A stretch of DNA of 64,000 bases from contig JAFQBF010000020.1 in the NCBI GenBank assembly GCA_017416735.1, positions 1 through 64,000 of the forward strand, in the 5' to 3' direction. Below, piece after piece: positions 9,263 to 19,169 of the stretch (the stretch's first letter is position 1; each line of letters starts with the position of its first letter). The position numbers were made by a program, and so were the translations under genes. Origin of the DNA: Bacteroidaceae bacterium (lineage in GTDB: Bacteria > Bacteroidota > Bacteroidia > Bacteroidales > Bacteroidaceae). The notes under the pieces are model-generated. The model was not told the DNA's origin. It made no database searches and worked only from the letters and a program-made list of their open reading frames with translations.

Positions 9263-10383
9263 TGACAAGACTCTTGATTTTTCATCCTACCGTTGCGCCT
9301 TATCGCATCGATTTCTTCAATGACCTCAGCGAGGCTTTCCATACCCGTATTTGTTTGAGGTATTGGAACTTGCGCGACCAGACATTCGACTATCAGCATA
9401 TCTATGCCCATTTCCGATTCAAGCCCCATTACCTCAAGGAAGCGCTTCGTTTGCGTGGAGGCCGTTCTTTTTCCGTGGGCTATTGGAAGCAATTGGATGA
9501 TTTCCGGCCCGATGTGGTGCTTACCGAAGAGTTTGGCCTTGGCACGTGGATGGTCCTTCTTCATCGCTTCCTGAGGCGAAGGAAATACAAGGTCGTGACC
9601 CTTTGCGACGATAGTTTCAATATGGTGGCCGAGGCGAATGATTTCTCGCGCATACACCGATGGTCAAGGCGTATGGTTACTCCATGGATAGACAATCTTA
9701 TCGTCGTAGAACCTAAGGTGGAAGATTGGTATAGAACCCGTTACGGAAAAGGATTCTGCTTTCCCATTATTCAAGACGAAGACAGGATGCGTAGCCAATA
9801 TGCCAAGGTCGTGGAGCGAAGCCGTGAACTTCAAACCCGTTATGCCTTGAAAGGGAAACGTGTTTTCCTTTTCGTTGGCCGATTGGTAGCCTTGAAGAAC
9901 GTGGAGACCATTATCCGTGCGTTTGCGCGGATGAATCCGCAAGAAAATGCCCTCGTCATCGTTGGCGATGGGCCCGAGAAAGACAAGCTTATGCATCTGT
10001 CCGATGCCTTGAACGTGCAAGCGCTTTTTGTCGGAAGACAGGAAGGCGATGCCTTGAAGGCATGGTATGTCCTGGCGGATGTCTTCGTATTGGCCAGTGT
10101 GCAAGAAGCTTTTGGTGCCGTGACAAACGAGGCGCTCCTGGCGGGTTGCATGGCCTTGGTATCGCGCAAGGCGGGTTCTTCCTCGTTGATAGAGGAGGGC
10201 ATGAACGGCTTCACCTTCGAGCCTACCGATGTGGAAACGTTAGCGCGTTTGATGCAAAACGTCAGCGTGATGATTGAAAAACGTGAAGGCGTTTGTTTGA
10301 AACCCAATCGGATGTCGGTTTCCTACCGCGAGTGTATGGATAAGTTGGTGCGTTTCCTTGCTTCGTCAGCCAGCCATCAATAA
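9259..10383 (+). CDS. Glycosyltransferase family 4 (GT-B)
   Basis: A 374-residue retaining GT-B enzyme. The C-terminal nucleotide-sugar domain is clear: VFLFVGRLVALKNVETIIRA (about residues 200-220), then LVIVGDGPEK and the E-x7-E motif EAFGAVTNE. It has no signal peptide or transmembrane segment, so it probably works at the cytoplasmic membrane face on the lipid-linked repeat unit. Donor and acceptor cannot be read from sequence. It overlaps the EpsG stop by ATGA. Confidence 0.9.
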   Translation: MMTRLLIFHPTVAPYRIDFFNDLSEAFHTRICLRYWNLRDQTFDYQHIYAHFRFKPHYLKEALRLRGGRSFSVGYWKQLDDFRPDVVLTEEFGLGTWMVLLHRFLRRRKYKVVTLCDDSFNMVAEANDFSRIHRWSRRMVTPWIDNLIVVEPKVEDWYRTRYGKGFCFPIIQDEDRMRSQYAKVVERSRELQTRYALKGKRVFLFVGRLVALKNVETIIRAFARMNPQENALVIVGDGPEKDKLMHLSDALNVQALFVGRQEGDALKAWYVLADVFVLASVQEAFGAVTNEALLAGCMALVSRKAGSSSLIEEGMNGFTFEPTDVETLARLMQNVSVMIEKREGVCLKPNRMSVSYRECMDKLVRFLASSASHQ

Positions 10384-10396
10384 AAATACAATTACC

Positions 10397-11491
10397 ATGA
10401 ATAAAAAACCGAGAATTCTCATCATCGCTCCCTTGCCACCTCCCGTGCATGGCTCAGCCATGGTAAGCCAATACATCCGCGAAAGTGCCGTCCTCAATGA
10501 GGCCTTCCAAATGGATTTTGTCAACCTCTCCACTTCACGGAGGATGGACGAGATAGGCAAGCGGAACCCTCGCAAGCTGATACGTTTCATTGGCGCTTAT
10601 GCGCAGGTATTCAGTAAGTTGATGACACGTCGATACGACTTGTGCTATCTGGCCATCACGTGCCACGGCATCGGATTTCTGAAAGATGCTCCCTTCGTGT
10701 GGTTGTGCAAGCTTTTCGGGCGTAAGGTGGTCATCCATCAGCACAACAAGGGTATGGCAAGCGATGTACACCGATGGCCTTACCGTTGGCTTCTCCCGTT
10801 GACTTATCGCCACACATCCGTCATCCTCCTTTCGTGGAGGCTATATCCCGATGTCTCGCAAGTGGTAAGACGTGAGCAAGTCCATATTTGTGCAAATGGG
10901 ATAGGGAATTCTGCTTGTGCGTGTATGGACAAGCGTGTCATCCCTCACATCCTCTTTCTTTCCAACTTGATGGTCAGCAAGGGGATATTCGTCTTGCTCG
11001 ATGCTTGCAAGGTGCTGAAGGACAATGGATATACATTCGTCTGCCACATCGTTGGAGGCGAGACGAAAGAAATCACGCGTGTCCGTTTCGAGGAAGAGGT
11101 ATGCAACCGCGGATTGCAAGGCATCGTCCTCTACCACGGCCCCCGTTATGGTGAGGAAAAATGGCGCTTCTTCCACGAAGCCGACCTCTTCGTGCATCCT
11201 ACACTCGACGATTGCTTCCCCCTGACCATCCTCGAGGCCATGTCCTTCGGTCTTCCCGTTGTGGCCACCTCCGAGGGTGCCATCCCCGATATGATAACCG
11301 ATGGTGTGACGGGTTTTCTTTGCAATCGTGAAAATGTATGTTCGTTGGTTAATGCTATCGAAAAGTTGTTGAACGACAAGAATTTAAGGAAACAAATGGG
11401 CGATAAGGCTTGTTGCAGGTATAAGGAAAGATATACGTTGGAGGCATTTACAAAGACCCTCCGCGATGTCCTTTCCGACATACTAAACTAG
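10397..11491 (+). CDS. Glycosyltransferase family 4 (GT-B)
   Basis: A 364-residue GT-B protein. The N-terminus has ILIIAPLPPPVHGSAMVSQY, a glycine/proline-rich loop typical of the acceptor domain. The C-terminal domain has ILFLSNLMVSKGIFVLLDA, HIVGGET and PTLDDCFPLTILEAMSFGLP. The open frame extends to a TTG at 10358, but that would overlap the previous gene. The ATG at 10397 follows the previous stop by 13 nt and is chosen as the start. Substrates unknown. Confidence 0.9.
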   Translation: MNKKPRILIIAPLPPPVHGSAMVSQYIRESAVLNEAFQMDFVNLSTSRRMDEIGKRNPRKLIRFIGAYAQVFSKLMTRRYDLCYLAITCHGIGFLKDAPFVWLCKLFGRKVVIHQHNKGMASDVHRWPYRWLLPLTYRHTSVILLSWRLYPDVSQVVRREQVHICANGIGNSACACMDKRVIPHILFLSNLMVSKGIFVLLDACKVLKDNGYTFVCHIVGGETKEITRVRFEEEVCNRGLQGIVLYHGPRYGEEKWRFFHEADLFVHPTLDDCFPLTILEAMSFGLPVVATSEGAIPDMITDGVTGFLCNRENVCSLVNAIEKLLNDKNLRKQMGDKACCRYKERYTLEAFTKTLRDVLSDILN

Positions 11492-11499
11492 TCTTATTT

Positions 11500-12240
11500 A
11501 TGGAGAAATTCTTTGATATCCGATACGAGTTCGACAAGGAGCTTGTATGGCAACACATCGACAGACAAATCGCATCGGGAAGGCCCAATTACATTTGTGT
11601 GGCCGACGGTGTAGTAGTGGACAATGTACAACGAAACGAGGATTATCGGCGTACGGTAGATGGCGGGATGTTCGCCATTTGCGATAGCGGATGGGTACCT
11701 TTGTACTTACGTTGGATTTATGGCATCCGTCGTTCGCAATATTGTGGCCCTATGATATTCAGGGACGTGGTTTCGCAAGGCAAATACCGCATGATGTTCT
11801 TGGGGACAGACCGTCAGACACTCGATGCCTTGCGTCTTCGTTTGGCCGAATTGAATCCCCAAGTATTGGGCATGACCTTCTGCGAGCTTCCTTTTCTCGA
11901 TGTCGATGATTTTGATTATCCTGCCATCGCGCGGATGATTGAGGCAGATGGTGCTTCCGTCATTTGGATAGCCTTGGGTGCTCCTAAACAAGATTATTTC
12001 ATGATGCGTCTCCGTCCTCACCTCCGTCATGGCGTGATGATTGGTGTAGGTGCAGCCTTCAATTTTTTCAGCGGTGTAGAGCGTCGGGCTCCTCATTGGA
12101 TTGTCAAGATGCATTTGGAGTTCGCTTACCGCATCCTTCAGAATCCCAAGAAACAATTCTCCAGGTGCATGGGCATTGTCACCTCGCTTCCCCGTATGCT
12201 GATGGGTGAATGGCGTAGGAAGAAGATGAAGGTAGCGTGA
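11500..12240 (+). CDS. WecG/TagA/CpsF family glycosyltransferase
   Basis: A 246-residue GT26 enzyme, the usual length. Family motifs are DGVVVDN (about residues 35-41), CGPMIFRDV, MFLGT, WIALGAPKQD (about 152-161) and GVGAAFNFFSG followed by RRAPHW. These enzymes transfer ManNAc or a related sugar to the lipid-linked first sugar. It is the last plus-strand gene of cluster 1. Its last six codons form one arm of the terminator hairpin. Confidence 0.93.
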   Translation: MEKFFDIRYEFDKELVWQHIDRQIASGRPNYICVADGVVVDNVQRNEDYRRTVDGGMFAICDSGWVPLYLRWIYGIRRSQYCGPMIFRDVVSQGKYRMMFLGTDRQTLDALRLRLAELNPQVLGMTFCELPFLDVDDFDYPAIARMIEADGASVIWIALGAPKQDYFMMRLRPHLRHGVMIGVGAAFNFFSGVERRAPHWIVKMHLEFAYRILQNPKKQFSRCMGIVTSLPRMLMGEWRRKKMKVA

Positions 12241-12262
12241 TTGTCACGCTACCTTCATCTTC
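12222..12262. terminator. Bidirectional terminator between convergent operons
   Basis: A perfect 19-bp stem (GAAGATGAAGGTAGCGTGA, 12222-12240, against 12244-12262) with loop TTG, followed by TTTATTTT on the plus strand. The left arm is the 3' end of the WecG-type gene. It serves both the plus-strand operon and the minus-strand wzc-like gene. Confidence 0.9.
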
Positions 12263-12268
12263 TTTATT

Positions 12269-14638
12269 TTATTCCCCATATCCATATTTCTGTCCATATC
12301 CATACTTATACATCACCCGATGTTTCCGTTTGCTCAAGTCGATGCCATTGAGTGCGATGGCCATCTTGCAGAAATCCTCTTTAGCTTCCAAGGTATGGAT
12401 ATACTCCAAGGCCGCCTTTTGGGTATAATCCGCTCGGCACACATAAAGGCATATATCCGCCACTCTACTGATAAGGGTCGTATCCGTTACCATCGGGATA
12501 GGTGCCGTATCCAGCACAATCAAGTCATATCGTTCCTTCAGTTCCTCGATGGCATTTTCCAAAGAGGTGCGTGCCACAAGCTCGGTAGGGTTAGGAGGGA
12601 CACTTCCTCGGGGCAGGAGGTCGAGGTTGGGACTGATGTCCGAAGGGATAATCAGCTTATTCAGGTTGTTCGTATCCGGATATGCCAAATAGTTGGTGAT
12701 GCCAAGTGTATGTTTTTTCAATCCGAAAACTTTGTCCATCCCTGCCTTGCGGAGGTCCATCCCTATAAGAATGACTTTCTTTCCCAAATATGCCAAGCTA
12801 ACGGCCAGATTCCCGGCTACAAACGATTTCCCTTCCGCAGGTTGCGAAGAGGTGACCATCATTACCTTTCCACCCGGAGGAAGCATGAAGAGCAGGTTGG
12901 TACGCAGATGGCGGAAAGCTTCTTCCATCACATGGTTGCGGTTTTCGTGCACCACGATGCTTCCACGTACACTTTTCCCGAGATCGGCTTTGGGTAATTC
13001 GGCTATCACGGGGATGGAGGTAATTTTTTCTACGTCTTCGCGTCTTTCAATGCGGAAACTCAGGAATTCTTTCAGGTAAATGATGCCTGCAGGGATGACA
13101 ACCCCTAACATCAATGCTGCCAGATAGAAAACCTTCTTTTGGGGCGATACGGGTGCCTTGTCGGCTACCGGAGCCTCGATGATGCGTCCGTTGCTGGCTG
13201 TCGATGCCAAGGTGATGGCATTTTCTTCCCGCTTTTGGAGGAGCATGGTGTAGAGGCTTGCCTTGATTTCCTGTTGTCGGGCAATGTTCCGGTATGCCTT
13301 TTCTTGCGCAGGTGCATCAGCAATTCGTCCTTCGTGCTTGCGTGCCTCGCGCATCAGGTTCTTCTCAGCCATTTCAAGACCTCTCAGCACGCTACTCACG
13401 GTTGTTTGTACGGTGTTGTGCATGGCATCGATGCCCGAATTCAGTTGCACTACGGCCGGATTGGTCTCCGACGAAGTGCGTAACAAACGTTTCCGTTCGC
13501 CTATCATCGTGTTGTATTGGTTGATGACGTGTGCCAGGTTAGGGTCGCTGATGCCCGTGTTTGCAGGAATCACCTCTCCGCGGTTGGCAGGATTGTCGAT
13601 GTAGCTCTTCAAATCCTGTATCAAGTTACGTTGCGTCGCGTTCTCTGTCAGTTGTTGTCCGTATCGGGACGTTTCCTGCAAAGCCATCTGTGCATCGCTT
13701 TCCAAGTCTGTCAAACGCGAGCGTTGCTTGAAGTTGGCTAAAGATTCTTCGGTACTTCCCAGTTCACGGTCGATGATGGCTATTCGTTCTTCGATGAACT
13801 CAGCCGTTTTCTGTGCCACTTCGTTTTTCTCATCGTTAGCTTCCCGGTTATAGATATCTACCAATCTGTAAATGAAGTCAATACCCCGTTGTGGTACCGT
13901 ATTCAGTACGGATGTCTGCGCAATGGTTGTCGTCTTCGAGGTCGGTTTCACACTCAAGTTATCGGTATATCGGATGGTACAGATATCGGGACTGGATATC
14001 GTGGCTATCAGTTTGGGAATGGATTTTATTTCTGCCGGGTCTTGTGGTGTAAAGGTCAGGATGCCTGCTTCGGTAGGAAGTGCTGCCGGTAAAGTGTCGA
14101 AGGTCTCCGTTATCTTCTTGATACGTCCTTGATAGGTGTATTTCACTTCCACGCTCAAGTTTCCTATCGAGGTAGAATGCATTTCCACCGTTATTTCACT
14201 TTCCAGCTTGTCCGCTTCTTCCGGGCTCATATACACTTTCACGGGTTCGTTGCCGTAGATGGGTACGTCGTAGCCCCACGTCCGTTTTTCCCGATGGTCG
14301 ATGTACAGGCAAAGGTCTGTAACCACCTTGCGGACAATGGTTTGCGATTTTAGAATCTCGATTTCATTGTCGAAGCTATTGGTCATCGAAACGATGCCCA
14401 TTTCCTCGATTCCGGCCAATACACCTGTGTTTCTGCTCGTTTCACCCGATTGTTCCTTGATAAGTAACGCAGAATGTATGCGATACACGGGTGTTTGGTA
14501 CCGGAGCCAGATGGTGGTGATGGTTAAGCACAAGGCAATGCAGATGGCTGCCCAGGGCCAATATACCCAATATTTCAGAAGATTGGTGTGCAAGTTATTT
14601 GTTTCCTTGGAAGGATTCTTAAAAGTAGTTCCGTTCAT
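12269..14638 (-). CDS. wzc: Wzc-type chain-length regulator / BY tyrosine autokinase
   Basis: A 789-residue inner-membrane polysaccharide co-polymerase with fused bacterial tyrosine kinase. First membrane segment at about residues 25-47, Wzz-type periplasmic domain with long coiled coil (about 280-420), second membrane segment at about 520-540 (VFYLAALMLGVVIPAGIIYL). The cytoplasmic kinase has Walker A SSQPAEGKS, Walker A' IGMDLRKAG and Walker B LIVLDTAP. The tail is tyrosine-rich (YKYGYGQKYGYGE), the expected autophosphorylation cluster. It is 7 nt downstream of the HAD-Wza gene and paralogous to the gene at 58053-60470. Confidence 0.95.
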   Translation of the reverse strand: MNGTTFKNPSKETNNLHTNLLKYWVYWPWAAICIALCLTITTIWLRYQTPVYRIHSALLIKEQSGETSRNTGVLAGIEEMGIVSMTNSFDNEIEILKSQTIVRKVVTDLCLYIDHREKRTWGYDVPIYGNEPVKVYMSPEEADKLESEITVEMHSTSIGNLSVEVKYTYQGRIKKITETFDTLPAALPTEAGILTFTPQDPAEIKSIPKLIATISSPDICTIRYTDNLSVKPTSKTTTIAQTSVLNTVPQRGIDFIYRLVDIYNREANDEKNEVAQKTAEFIEERIAIIDRELGSTEESLANFKQRSRLTDLESDAQMALQETSRYGQQLTENATQRNLIQDLKSYIDNPANRGEVIPANTGISDPNLAHVINQYNTMIGERKRLLRTSSETNPAVVQLNSGIDAMHNTVQTTVSSVLRGLEMAEKNLMREARKHEGRIADAPAQEKAYRNIARQQEIKASLYTMLLQKREENAITLASTASNGRIIEAPVADKAPVSPQKKVFYLAALMLGVVIPAGIIYLKEFLSFRIERREDVEKITSIPVIAELPKADLGKSVRGSIVVHENRNHVMEEAFRHLRTNLLFMLPPGGKVMMVTSSQPAEGKSFVAGNLAVSLAYLGKKVILIGMDLRKAGMDKVFGLKKHTLGITNYLAYPDTNNLNKLIIPSDISPNLDLLPRGSVPPNPTELVARTSLENAIEELKERYDLIVLDTAPIPMVTDTTLISRVADICLYVCRADYTQKAALEYIHTLEAKEDFCKMAIALNGIDLSKRKHRVMYKYGYGQKYGYGE

Positions 14639-14645
14639 AAGTGGT

Positions 14646-15812
14646 TTATTTGAAGATATTGACTAATAGACTGGCTACGGAAACTAAGATGGAGGTAGCA
14701 CTAACCCATAAAGAGGTGCTTTGTCCGATGTCCGAATTCTTGGCTTTCGTTTTGTTGGGGCTGACGTAGAGGATGTCGTTCTGCTGGAGTTGGTAATACG
14801 GACTGTTTACGATATCAGCCTGGTTTAAGTCGAGAAGGATTATTTTCCGTTGTCCGTCAGCGTTTTCTCGTACCAGTTTCACATTGTCACGCATCCCCCA
14901 AATGGTCATATCACCTGCCATGGCAAGGGCTTCCAGTACATTTACCTTTTCATTTCCGATGGTAAAGGTACCGGGACGTGCTACTTCTCCCAACACCGAA
15001 ATCTTGTAATTGGCCATTCGTACAGTCACGATGGGCGTTTCTTTCAGATAAGGTTTCAGTTTCTCCTTGATTTGCTCTTCGGCTTCGTTCTTGGTCATTC
15101 CTCCCACGTGAAGTTGCCCGATGACGGGGAAATCGATGTTTCCGTCATTATCAACCAAATATTGTTGTAATGACCGTTGTTGAGTGATGGTATTCGTGTT
15201 TTGTGCATTCTGTACCGTGGGTACGGTCAGGTTGAAGGGGGCTGCTACTTCCGGGTCGGTCGTGTTGACGGTAATGGTAAGCAAGTCCTTCGGTAGAATG
15301 CGTGCATCATACAAAGCCTGAATTTCAGTCGAATCGTTGACTGCCCCGATATCTTGCAGATAGGGGATTTTCTGATACGATGTGCAACTGGCGAGGCAGA
15401 GGAGTATGAGCATAAAGGAGAGGATTCGTCGTCCTTTCCCGATGATTTTGTGAAAGAATCCGCTTTCTTTTTCCTGTTTTTGTTGCTGGGAAATCATTTC
15501 GTAAATGCTTCCCCAATCAGGCAGTTCACCTAAGTTGCAATCGTCTATCCATACGTCCACATCCAGTTTTCGGCTTGTGTACATACTCTCTTCGGGATAG
15601 TTCTTGTTGGCCGCATAAAATTCCAGCCCTCTTTCTTTGCAAAACTGGATAGCTTCTTCCAGACGTTTCCCTTCACGAACTGTCCAAAGGATGAGTCGAT
15701 GTCCTTCTGCAGACAATTTCTTCAATGTTTCAATGGCGAAAGGCTTTTCTTTTCCGATTTTCGGGTAGCGGTGTTCTACAATGGTTCCGTCAAAATCTAC
15801 TGCGATAATCAT
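14646..15812 (-). CDS. wza: In-frame fusion: HAD-family phosphatase + Wza-type export lipoprotein
   Basis: A 388-residue reading frame joining two proteins that are separate genes in cluster 2. Residues 1-116 are a HAD-type hydrolase (MIIAVDFDGT with D7/D9, then VWIDD). Residues 143-388 are a Wza/OPX lipoprotein with lipobox CLASC (Cys143), export domain (LPKDLLTITVNTTDP), SLBB domain (YKISVLGEVARPGTF) and a C-terminal hydrophobic segment. The start at 15812 matches the HAD paralogue; an upstream extension to 16013 would run into fcl and is rejected. An internal Met134 just before the lipobox could be a second start. Translation as one chain or two cannot be decided here. Confidence 0.85.
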   Translation of the reverse strand: MIIAVDFDGTIVEHRYPKIGKEKPFAIETLKKLSAEGHRLILWTVREGKRLEEAIQFCKERGLEFYAANKNYPEESMYTSRKLDVDVWIDDCNLGELPDWGSIYEMISQQQKQEKESGFFHKIIGKGRRILSFMLILLCLASCTSYQKIPYLQDIGAVNDSTEIQALYDARILPKDLLTITVNTTDPEVAAPFNLTVPTVQNAQNTNTITQQRSLQQYLVDNDGNIDFPVIGQLHVGGMTKNEAEEQIKEKLKPYLKETPIVTVRMANYKISVLGEVARPGTFTIGNEKVNVLEALAMAGDMTIWGMRDNVKLVRENADGQRKIILLDLNQADIVNSPYYQLQQNDILYVSPNKTKAKNSDIGQSTSLWVSATSILVSVASLLVNIFK

Positions 15813-15885
15813 TTTCTTGTTGTTTTTGAATGTATTTAGAATTTCTTCAAAAACAATTGGACCAAATGATTGGTTCAAAGGGGAT

Positions 15886-15928
15886 AAAAGAAAAGTGGAT
15901 GTGTAAAAAACACATCCACTTTTCTTTT
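15886..15928 (-). terminator. Terminator after fcl
   Basis: A perfect 18-bp inverted repeat (15886-15903 against 15911-15928) with a 7-nt loop immediately follows the fcl stop codon on the minus strand. The 3' arm ends in TTTTCTTTT. It separates gmd/fcl from the HAD-Wza-Wzc genes. Confidence 0.85.
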
Positions 15929-16870
15929 TTATCTTTCCGCACGCATCGGATTGTTCAGGAAATCCTGATAAGCCAATCGGATACCGTCTTTCAGTTCGGT
16001 GCGGTATTTCCATCCCAAACGTTCGGCTTTGCTTACGTCCAGTAGTTTACGAGGAGTACCATTCGGTTTGCTGGTGTCCCAACGGATTTCACCTTCATAG
16101 CCCGTAACTTCAGCTACCAATTCAGTCAGTTCCTTGATGCTGAGCTCCTTACCTGTACCGGCATTCACGGTTTCATCACCGCTGTAGTGGTTCATCAGGA
16201 ACACGCACAGGTTGGCCAAGTCATCCACGTACAGGAATTCGCGCAACGGACTTCCGTCACCCCAGCAAGTCACGGATGGCAGTCCTTGTTCCTTAGCCTC
16301 GTGGAATCGGCGGATGAGTGCCGGTAGCACATGACTATGGGTAGGATGGTAGTTGTCATTCGGTCCATACAGGTTCGTAGGCATCACGCTGATGTAGTCG
16401 GTTCCATATTGCTTGTTCAAGTATTCGCAATATTTCAAGCCTGAAATCTTGGCCAAAGCATATGCCTCGTTGGTTTTCTCCAGTTCGCTGGTCAGCAGAC
16501 AGCTTTCCGGCATCGGTTGCGGAGCCATACGAGGGTAGATACAACTGGAGCCCAAGAACAGCAGCTTCTTGCAACCGTTCTTCCAGGCTTCGTGTATTAC
16601 GTTCATTTCCAGCATCATATTCTCGTACATAAAGTCAGCCAATGCACTTTGGTTGGCGATGATGCCACCTACTTTGGCAGCTGCTAAGAATACGTATTCC
16701 GGTTTTTCTTCGGCGAAGAACCGTTCCACAGCCTCTTGTCTGCACAAGTCCAGTTGTGCATGCGTACGTGTGATGATGTTCGTGTATCCTTGACGTTCCA
16801 GTTCACGGACAATGGCAGACCCCACCATTCCGCGGTGTCCTGCCACGTATATTTTTGCTTCTTTATTCAT
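15929..16870 (-). CDS. fcl: GDP-L-fucose synthase
   Basis: A 313-residue NADP-dependent epimerase/reductase converting GDP-4-keto-6-deoxymannose to GDP-L-fucose. The nucleotide loop [11 protein letters not shown] (about residues 9-19), GSSCIYP with active-site Ser/Cys, and the Y-x3-K catalytic pair in [13 protein letters not shown] are all visible, and the length matches the family. It lies 7 nt downstream of gmd, so the two enzymes make GDP-fucose in one operon. A strong hairpin follows its stop. Confidence 0.96.
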   Translation of the reverse strand: MNKEAKIYVAGHRGMVGSAIVRELERQGYTNIITRTHAQLDLCRQEAVERFFAEEKPEYVFLAAAKVGGIIANQSALADFMYENMMLEMNVIHEAWKNGCKKLLFLGSSCIYPRMAPQPMPESCLLTSELEKTNEAYALAKISGLKYCEYLNKQYGTDYISVMPTNLYGPNDNYHPTHSHVLPALIRRFHEAKEQGLPSVTCWGDGSPLREFLYVDDLANLCVFLMNHYSGDETVNAGTGKELSIKELTELVAEVTGYEGEIRWDTSKPNGTPRKLLDVSKAERLGWKYRTELKDGIRLAYQDFLNNPMRAER

Positions 16871-16877
16871 ATTTAAA

Positions 16878-17957
16878 TTATTCCATCTGAGCTTTCATAT
16901 GCAGCTTCTTCACAAATTTCATGTCATGCTGCACCATGATGCGCACCAATTCCGGGAAAGAAGTCTTGCAGGGGTTCCATCCCAACAAAGTCTTCGCCTT
17001 GGTCGGGTCGCCCAACAACTGGTCCACTTCACACGGACGGAAATACTTCGGGTCAACCTCTACCAATGCCTTGCCGGTAGCTACGTCAATACCCTTTTCG
17101 TTCACACCTTCACCTTCCCAACGCAAGGTGATGCCCACTTCCTGGAATGCCAAGGTTGCAAATTCGCGTACGGTGTGGTATTCACCGGTAGCAATCACAA
17201 AGTCTTCCGGAGTTTCGTGCTGCAGAATCAGCCACATACATTCCACATAATCCTTGGCGTAACCCCAGTCGCGGAGTGAATCCAAGTTACCCAAGTACAG
17301 TTTGTCCTGATAACCCTGAGCGATGCGGGCAGCTGCCAATGTAATTTTACGGGTTACGAAGGTTTCGCCACGGCGTTCACTTTCGTGGTTGAACAAGATA
17401 CCGTTCACGGCAAACATTCCGTAGCTTTCGCGGTAGTTCTTGGTAATCCAGAAACCGTATTGCTTGGCTACACCATACGGAGAGCGGGGGTAGAAGGGGG
17501 TTGTTTCCTTCTGCGGCACCTCCTGTACCTTACCGAACAGTTCCGAAGTAGAAGCCTGATAGATGCGGCAAGTCTTTTCCAAACCACAGATGCGTACCGC
17601 TTCTAATAGTCGGAGTGTACCTACAGCATCGGCTTCCGCTGTATATTCCGGTACATCGAAACTTACCTTTACGTGGCTCTGTGCAGCCAAGTTGTAGATT
17701 TCATCCGGACGGATGTCGCTGATGATGCGGATCAGTGAACTGCTGTCTGTCATATCCCCCCAATGCAGGTTAATCAGACGGCTCTTCTTCATGTCACGTA
17801 CCCATTCATCCAAGTACAGATGTTCGATACGTGCCGTGTTGAACGACGACGAACGGCGCATGATGCCGTGTACTTCATATCCCTTTTCAATCAGGAACTC
17901 GGCCAAGAAAGACCCGTCCTGTCCGGTGATACCGGTTATCAATGCTATTTTTCCCAT
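16878..17957 (-). CDS. gmd: GDP-mannose 4,6-dehydratase
   Basis: A 359-residue short-chain dehydrogenase that makes GDP-4-keto-6-deoxy-D-mannose. It begins with [16 protein letters not shown] (cofactor loop). [21 protein letters not shown] and the catalytic Tyr-x3-Lys of [13 protein letters not shown] follow. The C-terminal part has the Gmd signatures [17 protein letters not shown] and [17 protein letters not shown]. It provides the substrate for Fcl immediately downstream. A hairpin upstream (17986-18013) separates it from the wzz gene. Confidence 0.97.
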   Translation of the reverse strand: MGKIALITGITGQDGSFLAEFLIEKGYEVHGIMRRSSSFNTARIEHLYLDEWVRDMKKSRLINLHWGDMTDSSSLIRIISDIRPDEIYNLAAQSHVKVSFDVPEYTAEADAVGTLRLLEAVRICGLEKTCRIYQASTSELFGKVQEVPQKETTPFYPRSPYGVAKQYGFWITKNYRESYGMFAVNGILFNHESERRGETFVTRKITLAAARIAQGYQDKLYLGNLDSLRDWGYAKDYVECMWLILQHETPEDFVIATGEYHTVREFATLAFQEVGITLRWEGEGVNEKGIDVATGKALVEVDPKYFRPCEVDQLLGDPTKAKTLLGWNPCKTSFPELVRIMVQHDMKFVKKLHMKAQME

Positions 17958-17985
17958 AATTTCGTATATCGATATAAAACAGAAG

Positions 17986-18013
17986 TAGGCTGTATTTGTT
18001 TCGATACAGCCTA
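17986..18013 (-). terminator. Terminator-like hairpin after the Wzz-type gene
   Basis: A perfect 10-bp stem TAGGCTGTAT/ATACAGCCTA with an 8-nt loop, 22 nt beyond the wzz stop on the minus strand. The tail CTTCTGTTTT is only moderately U-rich, so it may be partial or attenuating. Confidence 0.65.
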
Positions 18014-18035
18014 TATTTCTTTTATTTACGTTTAA

Positions 18036-19166
18036 TTATTCTTCTTCTTTTGGTTCTTTCAATCCCTCTTTCAGACTCAGCCAAAGGTCTTTTCCGAAGA
18101 GAATCCAAGCGGAGGCTCCCATCAATCCTAAAAAGATAAATCCTGCAATCAAAATCTTGGCACTGATTCCCGATGGGGAAAGGGGTACACAAGCCGGTTC
18201 AAAAACGGTGAAGGAAGGTTTCGCTTCCTGCACTTTCGCTCTGGACATTTGCAGTTGGGTTGCTACATTGCTATATACCTGGTAGGCCAAATCCATTTCG
18301 TTCTTCAAGCGTTCTTCTTCCGCCTTAACTCGTTGAAGAATGACATTCTTGTTGGCGTCAATGTAGTCTGCATAGTTCTTTTGGGCGATGTAATAGTCAT
18401 TCTGACGATCCTTATACAGTTGTTCCCAATAATTGCAGTCTTCCTGCGCTTTTGATGCCTGGTAGGTTGTGATGTATTTTTGAAGTTTCACCACTACGGT
18501 ATCAGCCATGGTTGCTGCTACCAATGGGTCTTGCGCTGTAACACTCACCTTGGTCATGCTGGTCTTTTTGTCAGCATCCGCTTTAATGATTGCCTTGATG
18601 GCACCAATCTGTCCCATTTGTTTCGGTGTCAGACGGAAAGGGTCAATCACTTCCACCACATCCTTTTTGTCGTTGTCGCTAAAAAGGCTGCTGATGCCTC
18701 CGATAGCCATGCTGGGCAATGCCATCACTGTATTCCACCAAGGCTGACTCTCTGTTTCCAGATAGGCAACCAGCGTTGTATCCAGTTTTCCATCGATGGT
18801 CTGAACCGGTGTGTCGAACAATTCTAAGATGAATGGAGTTGATGCCACAATATCCTTTGCCATCGAGAAGTTCAACGCACTGGCATCACCACCGATATTG
18901 AAATTGCCGAATCCCAACATCGAGGCCATGCTCGACAGACTGCTTCCGCCGCCTTTGCTCGATTCTGGTGAAAGGGTAACGGTGGCTGTATATTTAGTCG
19001 GCAAGCTTGCGTGGATAATAAATCCCACCACAAAAGCTACACCCGCCACTTTCAGCAATGTTTTGCGTGCATTCCATAACTTGCGTGCATATTCCATCAA
19101 GTCAATTTCCAATTCATCCTCTTCCAGAGGCACGTTTGTATAATTCTTGTCTTCTGCCATGGTCAT
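18036..19166 (-). CDS. Wzz-type chain-length determinant protein
   Basis: A 376-residue inner-membrane polysaccharide co-polymerase without kinase domain. Transmembrane segments at about residues 40-57 (KVAGVAFVVGFIIHAS) and about 340-362 (ILIAGFIFLGLMGASAWIL). A periplasmic region between them has a coiled coil (about 260-310) and the pre-TM Pro-rich segment PACVPLSPSG. The start at 19166 lies 3 nt after the stop of the upstream SLBB gene; a second in-frame ATG at 19160 (MAEDK) is equally possible. With the SLBB protein it forms a second export pair beside the Wza/Wzc pair of this cluster. Confidence 0.9.
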   Translation of the reverse strand: MTMAEDKNYTNVPLEEDELEIDLMEYARKLWNARKTLLKVAGVAFVVGFIIHASLPTKYTATVTLSPESSKGGGSSLSSMASMLGFGNFNIGGDASALNFSMAKDIVASTPFILELFDTPVQTIDGKLDTTLVAYLETESQPWWNTVMALPSMAIGGISSLFSDNDKKDVVEVIDPFRLTPKQMGQIGAIKAIIKADADKKTSMTKVSVTAQDPLVAATMADTVVVKLQKYITTYQASKAQEDCNYWEQLYKDRQNDYYIAQKNYADYIDANKNVILQRVKAEEERLKNEMDLAYQVYSNVATQLQMSRAKVQEAKPSFTVFEPACVPLSPSGISAKILIAGFIFLGLMGASAWILFGKDLWLSLKEGLKEPKEEE

Positions 19167-19169
19167 ACC

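Noticed and set aside
15813..16013. N-terminal extension of the HAD-Wza frame
   Set aside because: It reads through the fcl terminator into fcl; the HAD domain starts exactly at 15812.
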